NCBI GenBank assembly: GCA_964351595.1
Contig: CAYGOT010000012.1
Span: forward strand, 30,888 to 94,887
Source: UBA6059 sp964351595
Lineage (GTDB): Bacteria; Bacteroidota; Bacteroidia; Cytophagales; Cyclobacteriaceae
Direction: 5' to 3'
Length of the DNA stretch: 64,000 nucleotides
In this document: positions 43,250 through 52,792 of the stretch, in pieces
How positions within the stretch are numbered: the stretch's first letter is position 1
Layout of the letters: each line of letters begins with the position of its first letter
The notes under the pieces: generated by a model
The model's database searches: none
Seen by the model: only the letters and a program-made list of their open reading frames with translations
Told to the model about the DNA's origin: nothing
Made by a program: the position numbers and the translations under genes

Positions 43250-44560
43250 ATGATGCAGTCAACAGATATACAAGAACTACTGGCAGGAAAGCTCATTGCC
43301 CGGTTTCCCAAAGACGGTGCAGCCATCTTGAACACTGCGAGTAGCAGTGATATAATCGCCAAACTCCAAAACCTTGATCCTATTATAATCAAAGAGGTGC
43401 TTTTGAGTTTAACACCGGATGTGATTGCCGAAGTAATTAAGGAAATGAGCGACGAGCTTTTTACCGAAATTTTTTCTGAGCTGGATGCATACTCCTCTGC
43501 AAGACTAATTTCGAGAGTTAAGCCCGGCCTGGTCGTAGCTAAACTTGACCTCCTGCCAACACGTAAGTCGAAGGCTATCACCGATTTGCTGGCTTATCCG
43601 GCTGATTCTGCGGGTTATATCATGGATACTCAGATTCTCACTTTCTTGCCCAATAGCACAGCTGGTGATGTTCTTGAGAAATTGAGACAGGTAGGTGACA
43701 GGCGGGTATTTACGGTATATGTTGCTGATATTGATGGTAAACTGCTTGGGTCATCAAGCTTACAGGCAGTGGCGATTTCTGAGCCCAAAACTAAGCTTAG
43801 CACCCTTACCAAACCGTGCCCTAGTGTACACCTGATGTCTCCTCAGGATGAAGTAGTGGAGCTCTTTCAGCAGGGCAAGATCATCAGTCTTCCGGTTGTT
43901 GATCTTGACGAAAAAATACTGGGCATCATTAGAAATGATACCCTCATCTCCTTGAGCCAGAAAGACGCCACAGAGGATGTGCTGGCTATGTTTGGTGCGG
44001 GTAGAGAGGAAAGAGCATTGTCGAAGGCGTCTTTTGCTATTGGCAAGCGACTTCCCTGGCTTCAGATTAACCTGGTGACCGCCTTCCTTGCGGCATCCAT
44101 TGTTGCCATATTCGAGGATACCATAGCCAGGATTACCGTTTTAGCTGTTTTTCTACCGGTCGTGGCTGGACAGTCTGGTAATACTGGTTCTCAGGCATTG
44201 GCAGTAACTATTCGTGGTTTGGCACTTCGTGAGATTCATACTGGTCATTGGTGGAAGGTTGCTAAGAAGGAAGTAATTGTTGGGTTTGTCAATGGTGTAG
44301 CTGTAGCACTCACCACGGGGCTAATCGTCTATTTTTGGACCTCATCCTACGGACTCGGTGTGGTGATCGGTACCTCCATGGTCTTCTCCATGGTTATCGC
44401 CGGCTTCTCAGGAGCGGTGATTCCGATTTTGCTTAAGTCGGTAGGGCAGGATCCGGCTCAGTCATCGTCTATCGTGCTTACCACTGTGACAGACATTGTA
44501 GGCTTTTTGAGCTTCCTTGGCTTAGCTACTGTCCTTGGATCGGCATTGGGTATTGTCTAG
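43250..44560 (+). CDS. mgtE: MgtE-family magnesium transporter
   Basis: 436 residues from ATG 43250; the frame remains open upstream but that overlaps the previous gene out of frame and has no family text. N domain about 1-115, CBS pair about 120-250 (PTRKSKAITDLLAYPADSAGYIMD; YVADIDGKLLGSSSLQAV; SLPVVDLDEKILGIIRND), then five membrane helices about 270-436. The Mg2+-site sequence PVVAGQSGNTGSQALAVTIRGLAL and the late DPAQSSSIVLTTVTD are as in the family. Mg2+-gated channel-like importer. Last gene of the operon. Confidence 0.94.
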   Translation: MMQSTDIQELLAGKLIARFPKDGAAILNTASSSDIIAKLQNLDPIIIKEVLLSLTPDVIAEVIKEMSDELFTEIFSELDAYSSARLISRVKPGLVVAKLDLLPTRKSKAITDLLAYPADSAGYIMDTQILTFLPNSTAGDVLEKLRQVGDRRVFTVYVADIDGKLLGSSSLQAVAISEPKTKLSTLTKPCPSVHLMSPQDEVVELFQQGKIISLPVVDLDEKILGIIRNDTLISLSQKDATEDVLAMFGAGREERALSKASFAIGKRLPWLQINLVTAFLAASIVAIFEDTIARITVLAVFLPVVAGQSGNTGSQALAVTIRGLALREIHTGHWWKVAKKEVIVGFVNGVAVALTTGLIVYFWTSSYGLGVVIGTSMVFSMVIAGFSGAVIPILLKSVGQDPAQSSSIVLTTVTDIVGFLSFLGLATVLGSALGIV

Positions 44561-44745
44561 GAATGAAATCGTTAATAATTTATAGTCTTTCGTATATTCT
44601 TTCCAACTTACTAGGAGGCAGGCATAAAAGCCCTGATGTAGCTTTACCTCTGATTATATGCTAAAACGTCCTGTGCCATGACACAGAAGATTATCATGTG
44701 ACCAATAATTTGAAATTCGTCTCAACTATAAACAGTTTAATAAAA

Positions 44746-46062
44746 ATGACAGAAACGCTTACAAAGTCTCAGGAATTGCTTGAAAGAAGGAAAGATGTTG
44801 TTGCCAATGGAGTAGGGGTGTTCAACACCGCTACGGTAAGTGAGGCCAAAGGCGCCATTATCATCGATGCTGACGGCAATGAGTTAATTGATTTTGCTGG
44901 GGGCATTGGAGTAGTCAACGCGGGTCATTGCCCAGAGCCCGTGGTTGCTGCGATCAGAGAGCAAGCCGGAAAGTACCTTCATACCAGCTTCAATGTAGTG
45001 ACCTATGAACCATACATTAAGTTGTGTGAAGAATTGATCGAAATACTACCCCACGGTGAGAAAACAAAGGCGATGCTAGTCAGCACAGGAGCCGAAGCAG
45101 TAGAAAATGCTATTAAGATCGCTAGACAAGCAACAAAGCGTCAGGCGGTATTGTGTTTCACAGAAGCGTATCACGGCAGGACCATGATGGCCATGACACT
45201 CACCAGTAAGGTTGGTTATAAAACGAACTGCGGCCCATTTGCACCTGAGGTATATCGGCTCCCCTTCCCAAATTTCTACAAATACAGCGATGGAAGGTCA
45301 ATGGGTGAGTTTGTTGACATAGAGCTTAAGAGATTGCGCGCCAGTGAGAAAAACCTTATTGATCCGGATAACCTTGCTGCCATTATCATTGAGCCGGTTC
45401 AGGGTGAAGGAGGTTTCAACGTGGTTCCGGCAAGATACCTGGAAGGCCTTCGGGCATTTTGCGATGAACATGGTATCATGCTTATCGCTGATGAGATTCA
45501 AAGCGGCTTTGCGAGAACAGGTAAGTGGGCGAGCTGGCAGAACTTCAACATTGTCCCGGACCTCAGCACTTACGCTAAGTCAATGGGGTCAGGATTGCCT
45601 ATTGCAGCAGTATTGGGTAGAGCTGAGGTGATGGATGCTGCTGCACCGGGCACTATTGGCGGTACCTACATCGGTAGCCCAATTAGCTGTGTGGCCGCAT
45701 CAGCGACTATCAAGTACATGAAAGACATTAACCTGAATCAGCGCGGTGTTGATGTCGGGAATATCATTAACGATAGGCTGAATAACTTAAAAAACATATG
45801 CCCGGATATAGGGGATGTCCGTGGACAGGGTGCGATGATCGCTGTTGAGTTCGTGAAGAATAGTGATCCCAGACAACCCAACGCCGACCTTTGCGGAAGT
45901 GTAGTAAAGGAATGTGCCGCAAATGGTTTGGTCATCCTGAGCGCCGGCACTTACAAAAACATTGTCCGAATACTTTCTCCATTGGTGATAACGGATGAAG
46001 AACTAAATAAAGGGTTGGACATCCTCGAACAAGCTATCTTAAACAACACTAAAAACAACTAA
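44746..46062 (+). CDS. Class III (GABA/diamine-type) aminotransferase
   Basis: 438 residues from the ATG at 44746 (a GTG at 44698 in frame adds 16 unconserved residues). PLP fold type I with catalytic Lys278 (LSTYAKSMGSG), Asp249 (LIADEIQSGFARTG) and the AYHGRTMMAMTLTSK segment at 141-155, so a 4-aminobutyrate- or diamine-type omega-aminotransferase. Start and stop: it overlaps the next gene by one base (TAATG). It leads the amine-metabolism cluster running to 54148. If the cluster works on a ligated diamine, this enzyme would oxidise its free amine to an aldehyde. Confidence 0.9.
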   Translation: MTETLTKSQELLERRKDVVANGVGVFNTATVSEAKGAIIIDADGNELIDFAGGIGVVNAGHCPEPVVAAIREQAGKYLHTSFNVVTYEPYIKLCEELIEILPHGEKTKAMLVSTGAEAVENAIKIARQATKRQAVLCFTEAYHGRTMMAMTLTSKVGYKTNCGPFAPEVYRLPFPNFYKYSDGRSMGEFVDIELKRLRASEKNLIDPDNLAAIIIEPVQGEGGFNVVPARYLEGLRAFCDEHGIMLIADEIQSGFARTGKWASWQNFNIVPDLSTYAKSMGSGLPIAAVLGRAEVMDAAAPGTIGGTYIGSPISCVAASATIKYMKDINLNQRGVDVGNIINDRLNNLKNICPDIGDVRGQGAMIAVEFVKNSDPRQPNADLCGSVVKECAANGLVILSAGTYKNIVRILSPLVITDEELNKGLDILEQAILNNTKNN

Positions 46063-46997
46063 TGAAGCCATTCTCTATTGCTGGTGTACAAATGAAGGTG
46101 TCAGCGACCTATTCCAACGTGGAAATGATGAAGCTGAAGCTCGACATTACTATGAACCTCTATCCTTGGGTGGACATGGTAGTATTCAGTGAGCTATGCG
46201 CTTATGGGCCGCTCATTCATACAGCAGAGGAGGTTCCTGGTGCATTCGAACAGGAAATGCAGAAGATGGCCAAGAAGTATGGAGTTTGGCTAGTGCCAGG
46301 CTCTATTTTCGAAAAGCGTGGCGATCTCATCTATAACACGGCTTCCGTGATCAATCCACAGGGAGAAGTGGTGACCCGCTATAGCAAAATGTTTCCTTTC
46401 TACCCCTACGAGGTAGGCGTGACACCTGGTCATCAATTCTGTGTATTTGACGTGCCGGATATTGGTCGTTTTGGTGTTTCTATTTGCTACGATATGTGGT
46501 TTCCTGAGACGGTCAGGACATTGACCGTAATGGGTGCTGAGGTAATACTTCATCCTACCATGACGGGCACCATAGATCGTGAAATAGAGCTTTCAATTGC
46601 CAGAGCTATGGCGGCTGTTAATCAGTGCTACTTTTTTGATGTCAACGGCTTGGATACAGGGGGTAGTGGCCGTTCAATTGTATGCGGTCCCGATGGACGC
46701 GTGCTTTATCAGGCAGGGAGTACGGAAGAGATCATTCCGTTGGAATTGAATGTAGAACGTGTGAGGCGTAGTAGAGAGCTGGGCTTGCTCCGATTAGGAC
46801 AACCGTTGAAGAGTTTTAGAGATCATTTGGGTGATTTTCATATTTACCAGAAAGGAACAAAGCTTCCATATCTGGAATCTTTAGGTCCTTTGAACAAGCC
46901 AACTAAACTGCAAAAACTCACAGAGCTAAGGCAAAAGGAAGGAGACCTTGCGGTAAAAGAGCAGCCTTTGGGATACAAGGGCTTTAATCAACTATAA
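46062..46997 (+). CDS. Nitrilase-superfamily carbon-nitrogen hydrolase
   Basis: 311 residues. Catalytic Glu44 (FSELCAY), Lys109 (YSKMFPF) and Cys142 (SICYDMWFPE) of the nitrilase fold are all in place. The family includes aliphatic amidases, N-carbamoylputrescine amidase and omega-amidases; which one this is cannot be read. The C-terminal tail (about 265-311) is long and charged. Overlaps the aminotransferase by one base; likely in the same operon. It may hydrolyse an amide formed or deaminated within the cluster. Confidence 0.9.
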   Translation: MKPFSIAGVQMKVSATYSNVEMMKLKLDITMNLYPWVDMVVFSELCAYGPLIHTAEEVPGAFEQEMQKMAKKYGVWLVPGSIFEKRGDLIYNTASVINPQGEVVTRYSKMFPFYPYEVGVTPGHQFCVFDVPDIGRFGVSICYDMWFPETVRTLTVMGAEVILHPTMTGTIDREIELSIARAMAAVNQCYFFDVNGLDTGGSGRSIVCGPDGRVLYQAGSTEEIIPLELNVERVRRSRELGLLRLGQPLKSFRDHLGDFHIYQKGTKLPYLESLGPLNKPTKLQKLTELRQKEGDLAVKEQPLGYKGFNQL

Positions 46998-47012
46998 ACA
47001 AAAAGTGTAAAA

Positions 47013-47414
47013 ATGGGATCTACCTCATCTAGTAAAGCGACTAAGAAACTCAGGGACTATGTGAATTGGTTTGAAATACCAGCGCTCAATATTCAGAGAG
47101 CAGTCTCCTTCTACAATCATATTTATAGGTTGGAGATGGAAGTCTCAGAGTCGAATGGTTACGCCATGGCTTTCTTTCCTGCGGATAAGGGAATCGGCGG
47201 AGCTATCGTGATGGGTGAGGGAAGTATTCCTAGTGAAGTAGGGCCACTGGTGTACCTCAATGGTGGTAAGGATTTAAGTAACGTCTTGAACAATGTGGAG
47301 GATGCCGGGGGGCGTATAGTACTTCCCAAAACGCTCATTGACGAGGATTCGGGGTACTTTGCTCTTTTCATCGACAGTGAGGGCAATCGTCTTGCACTAC
47401 ACTCACAATCTTAG
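47013..47414 (+). CDS. VOC (glyoxalase/bleomycin-resistance) family protein
   Basis: 133 residues. A single VOC module: NWFEIPALNIQRAVSFYNHIYRLEM at about 14-38, a central GAIVMGEGSIPSEVGPLVYLNGG, and FIDSEGNRLALHS at the end. The metal-binding set is not clear from the short sequence. Small glyoxalase-like enzyme, isomerase or dioxygenase. Placed between the nitrilase and the decarboxylase, 1 bp before the decarboxylase start. Confidence 0.88.
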   Translation: MGSTSSSKATKKLRDYVNWFEIPALNIQRAVSFYNHIYRLEMEVSESNGYAMAFFPADKGIGGAIVMGEGSIPSEVGPLVYLNGGKDLSNVLNNVEDAGGRIVLPKTLIDEDSGYFALFIDSEGNRLALHSQS

Positions 47415-47415
47415 C

Positions 47416-50166
47416 ATGGCAGGAAAAAAGAAAGCATTAAGCGCGCCCTATTATAGCATCGGACAACTTAGACTTGACCATTGGAATGCTCTGAAGAATG
47501 AAAGTATTGATCTCTCTCATTGTAGGAGAGGCTCTGCAAATGAGGCTCAGCACAAGGAGAAAGTTCACGAGTTGCTGAAGGATCTAAAAACCGTAGAGCA
47601 GTATTTTGCTATTCCTGGTAAGGCTACCATCGAAAAACTCATCAAGGCCTTGGGAAGGAGGGAGCACGCGGCATTGGCCAATAAAGTGACTCAACTCACC
47701 AGACAACTGGTTGCCGATGAGTACATGGGCAATGACAATGTCTCCATCGAAAACGAAGGTGAGCAGCCTGAAATAGAAGATAATGCCGAGCAATTCACTT
47801 CAGCTAAGAAGAACTACTTTGAGGTACTCTTTTTGGAAGACCTGAGTACTTCGGATGAGGCCGCTCTACATATGAAGGTTAGAGACCTTCATGATCCGAG
47901 TGATGAGTTCAATTACAACATCACAGTTCAGCATTCCTTTCAGGATGCGCTGATCGCGCTTTTTTTCAATCATAATATTCAGGCGGTGGTCATTCGCTAT
48001 GCGCCATCATATCGCTCTGCCAATATCTCGCCTTTGATCAAGCCGTACATTCAAAATGTACTTAAGATTGATCTTCACTCGGTACCAGAAGCTGAACTGG
48101 GCCCAAAATTGGGTGAATTAATTAAGCAATTCAGGCCTGAGCTGGATACCTATTATGTGACGGATACGGTTCTCACTGACTTAAAGGACAGTACGCTACA
48201 ACTCTTTCGCCGCATTTACTACCGCAAAGAAGACTTGCAGGAATTGCACCTGGCGATCATTCGAGGGATTAGAGAGCGACATCATACGCCATTTTTTAGT
48301 GCGCTGAAGGAGTACAGTCAGAAGCCTACCGGAATATTTCACGCCATGCCAATCTCCAGAGGCAACTCCGTCTTCAAGTCAAAGTGGATTAAGGACTTTG
48401 GGGACTTCTATGGCCGAAATATGTTTTTGGCTGAGACGTCCTCTACGACTGGAGGCATGGATTCACTGCTCCAGCCGACCGGCCCATTAAAAAAGGCGCA
48501 GGAGATGGCAGCCAAAGCCTACCGTGCACAACGCACCTATTTCGTCACCAATGGTACGTCTACCGCCAATAAGATCGTAGTACAGGCACTGGTCGAACCT
48601 GGTGATTTGGTAATGATAGACAGAGATTGTCACAAGTCACATCACTATGGTTTGGTCCTTTCAGGAGCCTATCCGGTGTATTTGGATTCTTACCCTATCG
48701 AGCAATACTCCATGTATGGAGCTGTTCCCTTAGAGCAAATCCTGGGAAAACTTTTGCAGCTCAAAGCGGCTGGACGACTCAACAAAGTGAAGATGCTACT
48801 CCTTACCAACTGCACCTTCGACGGGTTAGTCTACAATGTACAACGTGTCATGGAAAGGGTTCTGGCTATTAAGCCTGATATGGTATTTCTCTGGGATGAA
48901 GCGTGGTTTGCTTTTGCGAGCTTTACTTATACCTACAAGCAGCGAACGGGAATGTTCAGTGCCGATAAGCTTGCCCGCAAGTATCAGACCCCAGAGTATA
49001 AAAAGCAATACCAGGATCACATCAAAGGATTGAAGGAAGGCGATGTGCCAACTATGCCGGATCCTGATAAGGTGAGGATTAGAGTGTATTCTACGCACAG
49101 CACGCATAAGACATTGAGTAGCTTCCGTCAGGGTTCTATGATTCATATCTGGGATCAGGATTTCCGTAAAAAATCGGAGAGTACGTTTCTGGAAGCTTAC
49201 ATGACCCATACTTCTACTTCACCCAACTATCAAATGCTTGCATCTCTGGATGTAGGCAGGAGACAAGCTCAGTTTGAAGGATACGAAATGGTCGAGAAGA
49301 GTATTGAGTTGGCGATGGTGTTACGTGCCAAAGTGATCGGAAACCCGCTCCTTAGCAAGTACTTTGATGTACTGACCTTGAAAGATTTTATTCCGGATCA
49401 GTACCGGGAAAGTGGTCTGGCCGAGTACTACGACATGGCAACCGGCTGGAATCGAATGGAGGAAGCCTGGGAGCAGGATGAGTTCATGCTGGACCCTACC
49501 AAGATCACCTTATTTATAGGTCGAACAGGTATAGACGGTGATACTTTCAAGAATAAGTATTTGATGGATCAGTACAACATCCAGATCAACAAGACTTCCA
49601 GAAATACCGTGCTTTTCATGACCAACATAGGCACTACCAGGAGCAGTGTGGCTTACCTAAGTAAGGTCTTGTTGAAGATAGCAGGACAGCTGGAAGAAGA
49701 GTTCGATGCGCTGAATAAACGGGAGAGTGAGATAGTCCGATTGAAAATCAAGTCGATGACGGAGGATGTCCCGCCTCTGCCTGACTTTAGTAGGTTCAAT
49801 GTATCCTTTCTTGCTGTACCCGGAGTACCAGGTGGTAACTTGAGGGCAGCCTATTTCTTGGCCTACAATGAAGAGAACTGTGAGTACATAGCCATCCAGG
49901 ACTGTATGGCGGCCATTAAAGGAGGTAAGGAGCTGGTAGCCTCTTCATTTGTTATTCCTTATCCACCAGGTTTTCCGGTATTGGTTCCGGGCCAGGTAGT
50001 CAGTGAAGAGATTATTAGATTCATGCTTGCGCTGGATGTTAAAGAGATTCATGGCTATCGAGCTGATCTCGGGCTTAGGGTATTCCGTGAGAGTGTCCTC
50101 AATCGTCAAAAAACAGCCACTGCCATGGGAGGCAGAAGTATGGGTCGATCAAAAAAGAATAAGTAA
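47416..50166 (+). CDS. Large Orn/Lys/Arg decarboxylase (PLP type I)
   Basis: 916 residues from ATG 47416. The catalytic domain begins about residue 330 (RNMFLAETSSTTGGMDSLL), with PLP-binding FVTNGTSTANK at 376-386, Asp494 (LWDEAWFAF) and the Schiff-base Lys565 (THSTHKTLSS). The C-terminal lobe (from about 800) ends with the usual PYPPGFPVLVPGQ. In E. coli AdiA and LdcI the Lys lies at about 370-390, so roughly 180-200 extra residues precede the catalytic part: an N-terminal helical stretch (about 40-130), acidic linker, and the receiver-like wing domain (about 135-320). It would produce putrescine, cadaverine or agmatine. Likely the first committed step of the cluster. Confidence 0.93.
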   Translation: MAGKKKALSAPYYSIGQLRLDHWNALKNESIDLSHCRRGSANEAQHKEKVHELLKDLKTVEQYFAIPGKATIEKLIKALGRREHAALANKVTQLTRQLVADEYMGNDNVSIENEGEQPEIEDNAEQFTSAKKNYFEVLFLEDLSTSDEAALHMKVRDLHDPSDEFNYNITVQHSFQDALIALFFNHNIQAVVIRYAPSYRSANISPLIKPYIQNVLKIDLHSVPEAELGPKLGELIKQFRPELDTYYVTDTVLTDLKDSTLQLFRRIYYRKEDLQELHLAIIRGIRERHHTPFFSALKEYSQKPTGIFHAMPISRGNSVFKSKWIKDFGDFYGRNMFLAETSSTTGGMDSLLQPTGPLKKAQEMAAKAYRAQRTYFVTNGTSTANKIVVQALVEPGDLVMIDRDCHKSHHYGLVLSGAYPVYLDSYPIEQYSMYGAVPLEQILGKLLQLKAAGRLNKVKMLLLTNCTFDGLVYNVQRVMERVLAIKPDMVFLWDEAWFAFASFTYTYKQRTGMFSADKLARKYQTPEYKKQYQDHIKGLKEGDVPTMPDPDKVRIRVYSTHSTHKTLSSFRQGSMIHIWDQDFRKKSESTFLEAYMTHTSTSPNYQMLASLDVGRRQAQFEGYEMVEKSIELAMVLRAKVIGNPLLSKYFDVLTLKDFIPDQYRESGLAEYYDMATGWNRMEEAWEQDEFMLDPTKITLFIGRTGIDGDTFKNKYLMDQYNIQINKTSRNTVLFMTNIGTTRSSVAYLSKVLLKIAGQLEEEFDALNKRESEIVRLKIKSMTEDVPPLPDFSRFNVSFLAVPGVPGGNLRAAYFLAYNEENCEYIAIQDCMAAIKGGKELVASSFVIPYPPGFPVLVPGQVVSEEIIRFMLALDVKEIHGYRADLGLRVFRESVLNRQKTATAMGGRSMGRSKKNK

Positions 50167-50192
50167 AATAGAAATTTTAAGAACATAAAATC

Positions 50193-51704
50193 ATGAGCGA
50201 CAAGTCCACCAAAACTCCAGCTACCAAAAAAAGCGTAGCAAAACCAAATGTTACCAGTCTGAAAGGAGTGCCAGATATTCGTAGGTTCTTCTATAAGAAT
50301 GAAACTCCGATCTACTTCATCAGTGCGACCAACTTCAATTTGCTCGGAGCGGATGAGTGGATCAAAGGGTTTAAGTTCATCTGTCACATCGAGTGCTTCA
50401 GCGGACTACACCCGAACGTTTTTTCTCCTAAGGTGGAAGTTCCGCACGATGAGTTTCAGAGTATTGAAGACATCAACAACTACCTCCTGCAACATCCTGA
50501 GGTACAGGAGTACATCAAGTTAAGAAAGAAGGGTGGTAAGGCTGGCAAAGTGATGTTCCTCATGTTTGACGAGAAGACTGAGAAACTAGCGAAAAAGCTG
50601 GGACTGGAGGTTATCATGCCTTCTGCCAAGATGAGAAATTTCATGGACAACAAGGTCAATACCAACCGTATTGCCGAGAAGGCCGGAGTGCCATGTGTAC
50701 CCAATGTTTTGACTCCTGTCAAAAGCTATGAGCATCTGTGTAAGGTGTCTAAAAGCCTGGGTAACGATCTTGTCATCCAAACACCCTTTGGAGATTCGGG
50801 ACATACGACCTTTTTCATTTCCAATGAGCAAGAGTACAATAAGTACGCTGAGGAAATTGAGCAGGAGAAGGAAGTAAAAGTCATGAAGCGTATCAACTGT
50901 CGTGGCTCTGCAATAGAGGCATGTGTGACGCGTCATGGTACCATCGTAGCTCCTTTGATGACAGAGTTGGTGGGTTTCAAAGAACTGACACCCTACAAAG
51001 GCGGTTGGTGCGGAAATGAAATATTCCCGGATGCATTTACACCTCAGTTGAGAAAGAAAGCGTCGAAGTACACACAGCTATTTGGGGATCAGCTTAGAGA
51101 AGAAGGATACAAGGGTTATTTCGAACTTGATTTCTTGATCGATCAGGACAATGGCGAGATTTATCTTGGTGAACTAAACCCGAGGGTTACCGGGGCGAGT
51201 TCTATTACCAATCACGCCGTATTTGCGCTAGCGGATGCACCACTATATCTCTTCCACATTCTGGAATGGATGGACGTAGACTATGATCTGAATGTTAAAT
51301 CAATCAATGATCGATGGGCTAAACAAGAAAATCTTGACAGCTGGAGTCAGTTAATTGTAAAGCACACTGAGGATACAATCGAATATGTGACCGCTGCACC
51401 AGACTCGGGTATTTGGCATATGTTTGACAATGGACATATCCAATTTGACAGAATGGATACCCACCGTCGAGCTGTGGAAAGTGAGCAAGAAGCCTTCTTC
51501 CTCCGAATCACCAGAAAGGGAGATTACCTTTACGATGGAGCCGATTTGGGTATCATAGTTTCAAGAGGCCGCATGATGACAAAAGATTTCAAGCTTACGC
51601 CACGAGCTAAGAACTGGATTGCTGCGATCAGGGCGCAGTATGCTTCTCAGTTGATTGAGGATAAGAGAGAGCAGCCTGTTCTCAAAGGAAGTTTGACAAA
51701 ATAA
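50193..51704 (+). CDS. ATP-grasp ligase (labelled biotin carboxylase-like)
   Basis: 503 residues. ATP-grasp catalytic region: MRNFMDNKVNTNRIAEKAGVP at about 146-166, DLVIQTPFGDSGHTTFFIS at 192-210 (phosphate-binding loop) and Mg2+-site residues in ELDFLIDQDNGEIYLGELNPR at 311-331 (Glu and Asn). It would form an amide or peptide-like bond via an acyl phosphate. There is no biotin carboxyl-carrier partner or biotinyl domain, so carboxylation is unlikely. In the cluster it would be the analogue of a gamma-glutamyl-amine synthetase (PuuA role). Substrates are unproven. An intrinsic terminator follows. Confidence 0.88.
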   Translation: MSDKSTKTPATKKSVAKPNVTSLKGVPDIRRFFYKNETPIYFISATNFNLLGADEWIKGFKFICHIECFSGLHPNVFSPKVEVPHDEFQSIEDINNYLLQHPEVQEYIKLRKKGGKAGKVMFLMFDEKTEKLAKKLGLEVIMPSAKMRNFMDNKVNTNRIAEKAGVPCVPNVLTPVKSYEHLCKVSKSLGNDLVIQTPFGDSGHTTFFISNEQEYNKYAEEIEQEKEVKVMKRINCRGSAIEACVTRHGTIVAPLMTELVGFKELTPYKGGWCGNEIFPDAFTPQLRKKASKYTQLFGDQLREEGYKGYFELDFLIDQDNGEIYLGELNPRVTGASSITNHAVFALADAPLYLFHILEWMDVDYDLNVKSINDRWAKQENLDSWSQLIVKHTEDTIEYVTAAPDSGIWHMFDNGHIQFDRMDTHRRAVESEQEAFFLRITRKGDYLYDGADLGIIVSRGRMMTKDFKLTPRAKNWIAAIRAQYASQLIEDKREQPVLKGSLTK

Positions 51705-51714
51705 GAAAGTTGTT

Positions 51715-51756
51715 TTCAATGCGCTAATGACGAAATCACTAGCGCATTGAATTTTT
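51715..51756 (+). terminator. Intrinsic terminator inside the amine cluster
   Basis: A perfect 12-bp stem (TTCAATGCGCTA at 51715-51726, TAGCGCATTGAA at 51740-51751), a 13-nt loop and a T-run. It ends the transcription unit starting at 44746 before the C45-type gene. Confidence 0.88.
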
Positions 51757-51798
51757 ATTGACCTAATAAGGATACCAGTTCGTTTAGAATTGAGACCT

Positions 51799-52779
51799 AT
51801 GCAGCGCCATTTTATATCCATCAATGAACCTATCGCTGATTTTAAGTGGCAAAAACTGTTCTTCGAGAGGTGGCCCGCTTATCAGGAATGGCTGAATTCG
51901 TCGGGAGACGTACCCAGTGTAGAAATAGCTCAGGCAGCTCTTAGCAAGTATATGCCTGAAATGGTTGAACTACATGAGCAACTATGTCGTTTGGCTCAGG
52001 CCGATGATGATGCTATTAGTTTCCTTACCGGATTTCAACCTCCCGCTTACTCCAGCGCTTGTTCGCAGGTGGTTTCTACTCAGCACAACGTACAGTTGAT
52101 TCGCAACTATGACTATCACGTGGGTCTTTTTGAAGGTACATTATTGATGACGCGCTGGCATGGAAAGAAGGTCATCGCCAACAGCGATTGTTTGCTTGGT
52201 GTATTGGATGGAATGAATGAAGATGGGTTGGCTATTTCGCTGACGTTTGGAGGGCGAAGTGTAGTCGGGTATGGATTCGGCATTCCGTTCATTTTGCGCT
52301 ACATCCTCGAGTTCTGTAGTACTGTAGAGCAAGCGGTAGCCGTTCTTCTTCGAGTACCCTCTCATATGTCTTATAATGTAACAGTGGCCGATCGGAGGGG
52401 ATTGATCAAGACAATACAAGTAGCTCCTGACAAAGCTCCTGTAGTGACCAGTGTGCCACTAGCTACCAATCACCAGGGACCGATTGAGTGGGCAGAAAAT
52501 GGAAACCTGAATAAGACGGCTGAGCGCGCCTCCTATTTAGAGAATTTGCTACTGCGTGGTATAAGTGGCCCAACTTTGACCAAGGCATTTCTAGGACCTC
52601 CACTTTACAACAATCAGTTCTCTGAAGGTTTCGGAACATTATATACAGCAGTCTACTCACCGATAGAAGGTAGGGTAGAGTTACATTGGCCTGAGGATTC
52701 TATGGTGCAGACTTTCAGGTCATTCACTGAAGAAAAAAAACTTATAATATATAATCAAAATGAAGCCTCTATAGCTTGA
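51799..52779 (+). CDS. C45-type Ntn amide hydrolase/acyltransferase
   Basis: 326 residues from ATG 51799 (an in-frame TTG at 51790 adds three). The likely N-terminal-nucleophile Cys is Cys88 in SSACSQV, followed by QLIRNYDYHVGLFEG (the Asn-Tyr-Asp pattern seen in linear amide C-N hydrolases and penicillin acyltransferase-like proteins). The 87 residues ahead of the Cys would be removed by self-cleavage. It cleaves an unactivated amide, and in the cluster could release the protecting group from gamma-acyl-GABA, the job done by PuuD in enteric bacteria. Function is inferred. It is followed by a 13-bp gap to the dehydrogenase. Confidence 0.85.
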   Translation: MQRHFISINEPIADFKWQKLFFERWPAYQEWLNSSGDVPSVEIAQAALSKYMPEMVELHEQLCRLAQADDDAISFLTGFQPPAYSSACSQVVSTQHNVQLIRNYDYHVGLFEGTLLMTRWHGKKVIANSDCLLGVLDGMNEDGLAISLTFGGRSVVGYGFGIPFILRYILEFCSTVEQAVAVLLRVPSHMSYNVTVADRRGLIKTIQVAPDKAPVVTSVPLATNHQGPIEWAENGNLNKTAERASYLENLLLRGISGPTLTKAFLGPPLYNNQFSEGFGTLYTAVYSPIEGRVELHWPEDSMVQTFRSFTEEKKLIIYNQNEASIA

Positions 52780-52792
52780 GGTACTGACTAGT

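Noticed and set aside
44698..44745. Longer GTG start for the aminotransferase
   Set aside because: The added 16 residues are not family-like; the ATG at 44746 begins right at conserved text.
50193..51704. Biotin carboxylase function for the ATP-grasp protein
   Set aside because: No biotinyl domain or carboxyl-transferase partner nearby; an amide- or peptide-forming ligase fits the cluster better.
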